From the NCBI GenBank assembly GCA_945910005.1, contig OX246740.1, positions 50,814,526-50,878,525 of the forward strand: a stretch of 64,000 nt of DNA, read 5' to 3'. Below the pieces are notes generated by a model that had not been told where the DNA came from, did not search any database, and saw only the letters and a list, made by a program, of their open reading frames with translations. The position numbers and the translations under genes are program-made. Shown here in pieces: positions 62,846 to 64,000 of the stretch (position 1 is the first letter of the stretch; each line of letters begins with the position of its first letter). This stretch comes from Isoperla grammatica (taxonomy: Eukaryota > Arthropoda > Insecta > Plecoptera > Perlodidae).

Positions 62846-63316
62846 TGTAGCAGATTACCTAGGCCTAGGCCTCCTTTCAAAGTGCCCTTGCTTTCCCTAT
62901 CCTAATCCTAACCCTACTTTTGATCAAAGTTAGTTAGCTGGATAATAGGCTTTGTTGTTGGTTTAAGCTACATTTTTATCTCCCAGACTAATTTCAATAA
63001 AGCATATAAAAACAATAACAAAATAGAACCTTAGTGCTAGTGGTCTACAAGGAAAATAGGAAAAGTACTTTTCCTTACTTGTTTATGTTTATCTTGTAGA
63101 GTTGGCTGTATACGTTGCCATGGTGACAAACCACTAGTGTGAATCTAGCACCCACAAGTGTTTTAGACCAATCAGAACTTTTCATTTTTAGGACCAATCA
63201 GACAGCTTCATAATTGCGTTGTTTTGACAGTTGACAATAACAACATATTTTTTTCAAAATGTCATTTGTTTGTCCGGTTTTCCTTCTTTTCATTGATAAT
63301 ACGTTGAACTTCAGTT
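62846..63316. promoter_or_regulatory. Bidirectional promoter region between ODAD1 and the coiled-coil exon at 63317
   Basis: The two start codons are 471 bp apart on opposite strands. The space contains an X-box at 63114-63127 and two CCAAT boxes (63168-63172 and 63194-63198). This is a typical composition for a shared ciliary promoter; transcription start sites are not visible. Confidence 0.6.
63114..63127 (+). promoter_or_regulatory. Candidate RFX X-box
   Basis: GTTGCCATGGTGAC fits GTNRCC-N2-RGYAAC with one mismatch. It is 269 bp from the ODAD1 start and 190 bp from the 63317 start. Confidence 0.65.
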
Positions 63317-63433
63317 ATGAGTTCACCATTTTCAAAAGGAACGCTGTATTTGAAAAGAAAAAACCGAGATTTACTTGCACAACTTGAATCGAATTCTGCA
63401 ATTCTTCAGGATCGTTTACAAAAACTTTGTAAG
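63317..63433 (+). CDS. First coding exon of an unrecognised coiled-coil protein
   Basis: ATG followed by 39 codons (MSSPFSKGTLYLKRKNRDLL, then AQLESNSAILQDRLQKLCK), ending AAG/GTAGCT as a donor in phase 0. The heptad-like leucine spacing predicts a coiled coil. It is head-to-head with ODAD1 across an X-box promoter, so a ciliary or centrosomal role is a reasonable guess. The next exon is not recognised before 64000. Confidence 0.5.
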
Positions 63434-64000
63434 GTAGCTAGAGCAAGGTGGGTTTACCCTCGTCCCCTACACCTTTTTGCTGGATCGGCCCAACCGAAAG
63501 TAGCTTACCTATTTAATTAGGCTTAGCTTTTCTATTGTGTTGTATACACTTCCGTAATGTGGATCCTTTCCACGATGGGTTTGGCTTATAACCAGTCATT
63601 CGATGGTAGGGTCTAGGTCTACAGTCATGGCTCTGGATCCAGCATGTAGTTTGGATAGGCCCTATACCTAGGCTATCTATAGGCCTATGCTAGAACAACG
63701 TGTAAAGCCTAGGCCTGGTATATGTCCTGATAGGCCTCTATGCTAGGTCACCATGGTGACCACCAGCCTAGTGGACCATGGTTCGAGCAAAGGTGAACCA
63801 CATTCACCTTTGCTCGAACCATGGTCCACTAGGCTCGACTGCCAACTTCTGTGTTTGTATGTTAATTTTATTTCTTTGGATTGACCATCACCGTAAAAGA
63901 CCTAGAAGCTACCCTATGCTAAGTTCTTTAAGTTTTGCACTTATGAGCTCTCCGTTCACTTTAAAGGGGTGCCAAAAAGTGTAATTAAATTATCTGTGGG
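63434..64000. other. Intron or intergenic end of window with a perfect palindrome
   Basis: TAGGCCTA-rich from about 63640 to 63740. Arms 63765-63797 and 63803-63835 form a perfect 33-bp inverted repeat with a 5-base loop. No exon recognised. Confidence 0.6.

Overview
This window comes from an intron-rich animal nuclear genome, not a microbe. Genes are split by GT-AG introns, the intergenic DNA is AT-rich, and it holds a tRNA-derived SINE, non-LTR retrotransposon ends, many short foldback elements with target-site duplications, and microsatellites. Motile-cilium genes (CFAP73/CCDC42 type, ODAD1/CCDC63 type) and an invertebrate-type animal fatty acid synthase point to an invertebrate bilaterian. 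The phylum cannot be fixed from sequence reading alone; the fatty acid synthase wording resembles protostome and arthropod FAS as I recall it.

Layout. 1-5.4 kb: gene-free 5' flank with nested inverted-repeat elements, two hairpins flanked by direct repeats, a (CT)n tract, a nine-copy 45-bp minisatellite and a full SINE. 5.4-26.6 kb (+): a complete fatty acid synthase in about 35 coding exons (KS-MAT-DH-linker-ER-KR-ACP-TE, about 2,405 aa), whose introns hold a 951-bp hAT-like element and a 119-bp tandem array. 29.8-30.3 kb (-): TIMM17. 30.4-39.9 kb: no gene recognised, but a 566-bp hAT-like element and a LINE 3' end. 39.9-42.8 kb (-): a four-exon HCFC1R1 (HPIP) homologue. 44.3-46.3 kb (-): ZSWIM7, with a partial tandem duplication of its last exon. 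47.3-53.0 kb (+): a CFAP73/CCDC42-family gene whose large intron contains an unrecognised intronless gene on the other strand (49.85-51.6 kb). 52.4-58.2 kb: exon-like minus-strand segments of uncertain status and a 5'-truncated LINE. 58.2-62.8 kb (-): an ODAD1/CCDC63-type outer-dynein-arm docking gene. 63.3 kb (+): first exon of an unrecognised coiled-coil gene.

How the genes relate. FASN makes palmitate in the cytosol. TIMM17 is in the mitochondrial inner-membrane import channel. ZSWIM7 is a homologous-recombination factor. CFAP73 and ODAD1 are axonemal (inner-arm regulation and outer-arm docking). CFAP73 and the ODAD1/63.3-kb pair each have a candidate RFX X-box in a short divergent intergenic space, which fits co-regulation of cilium genes. 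A 147-bp MITE with TAA target duplications occurs twice (403-549, 59806-59952), and each copy carries a perfect palindromic X-box core. This is the most interesting lead I found. I found no evidence of a wholly new enzyme system.
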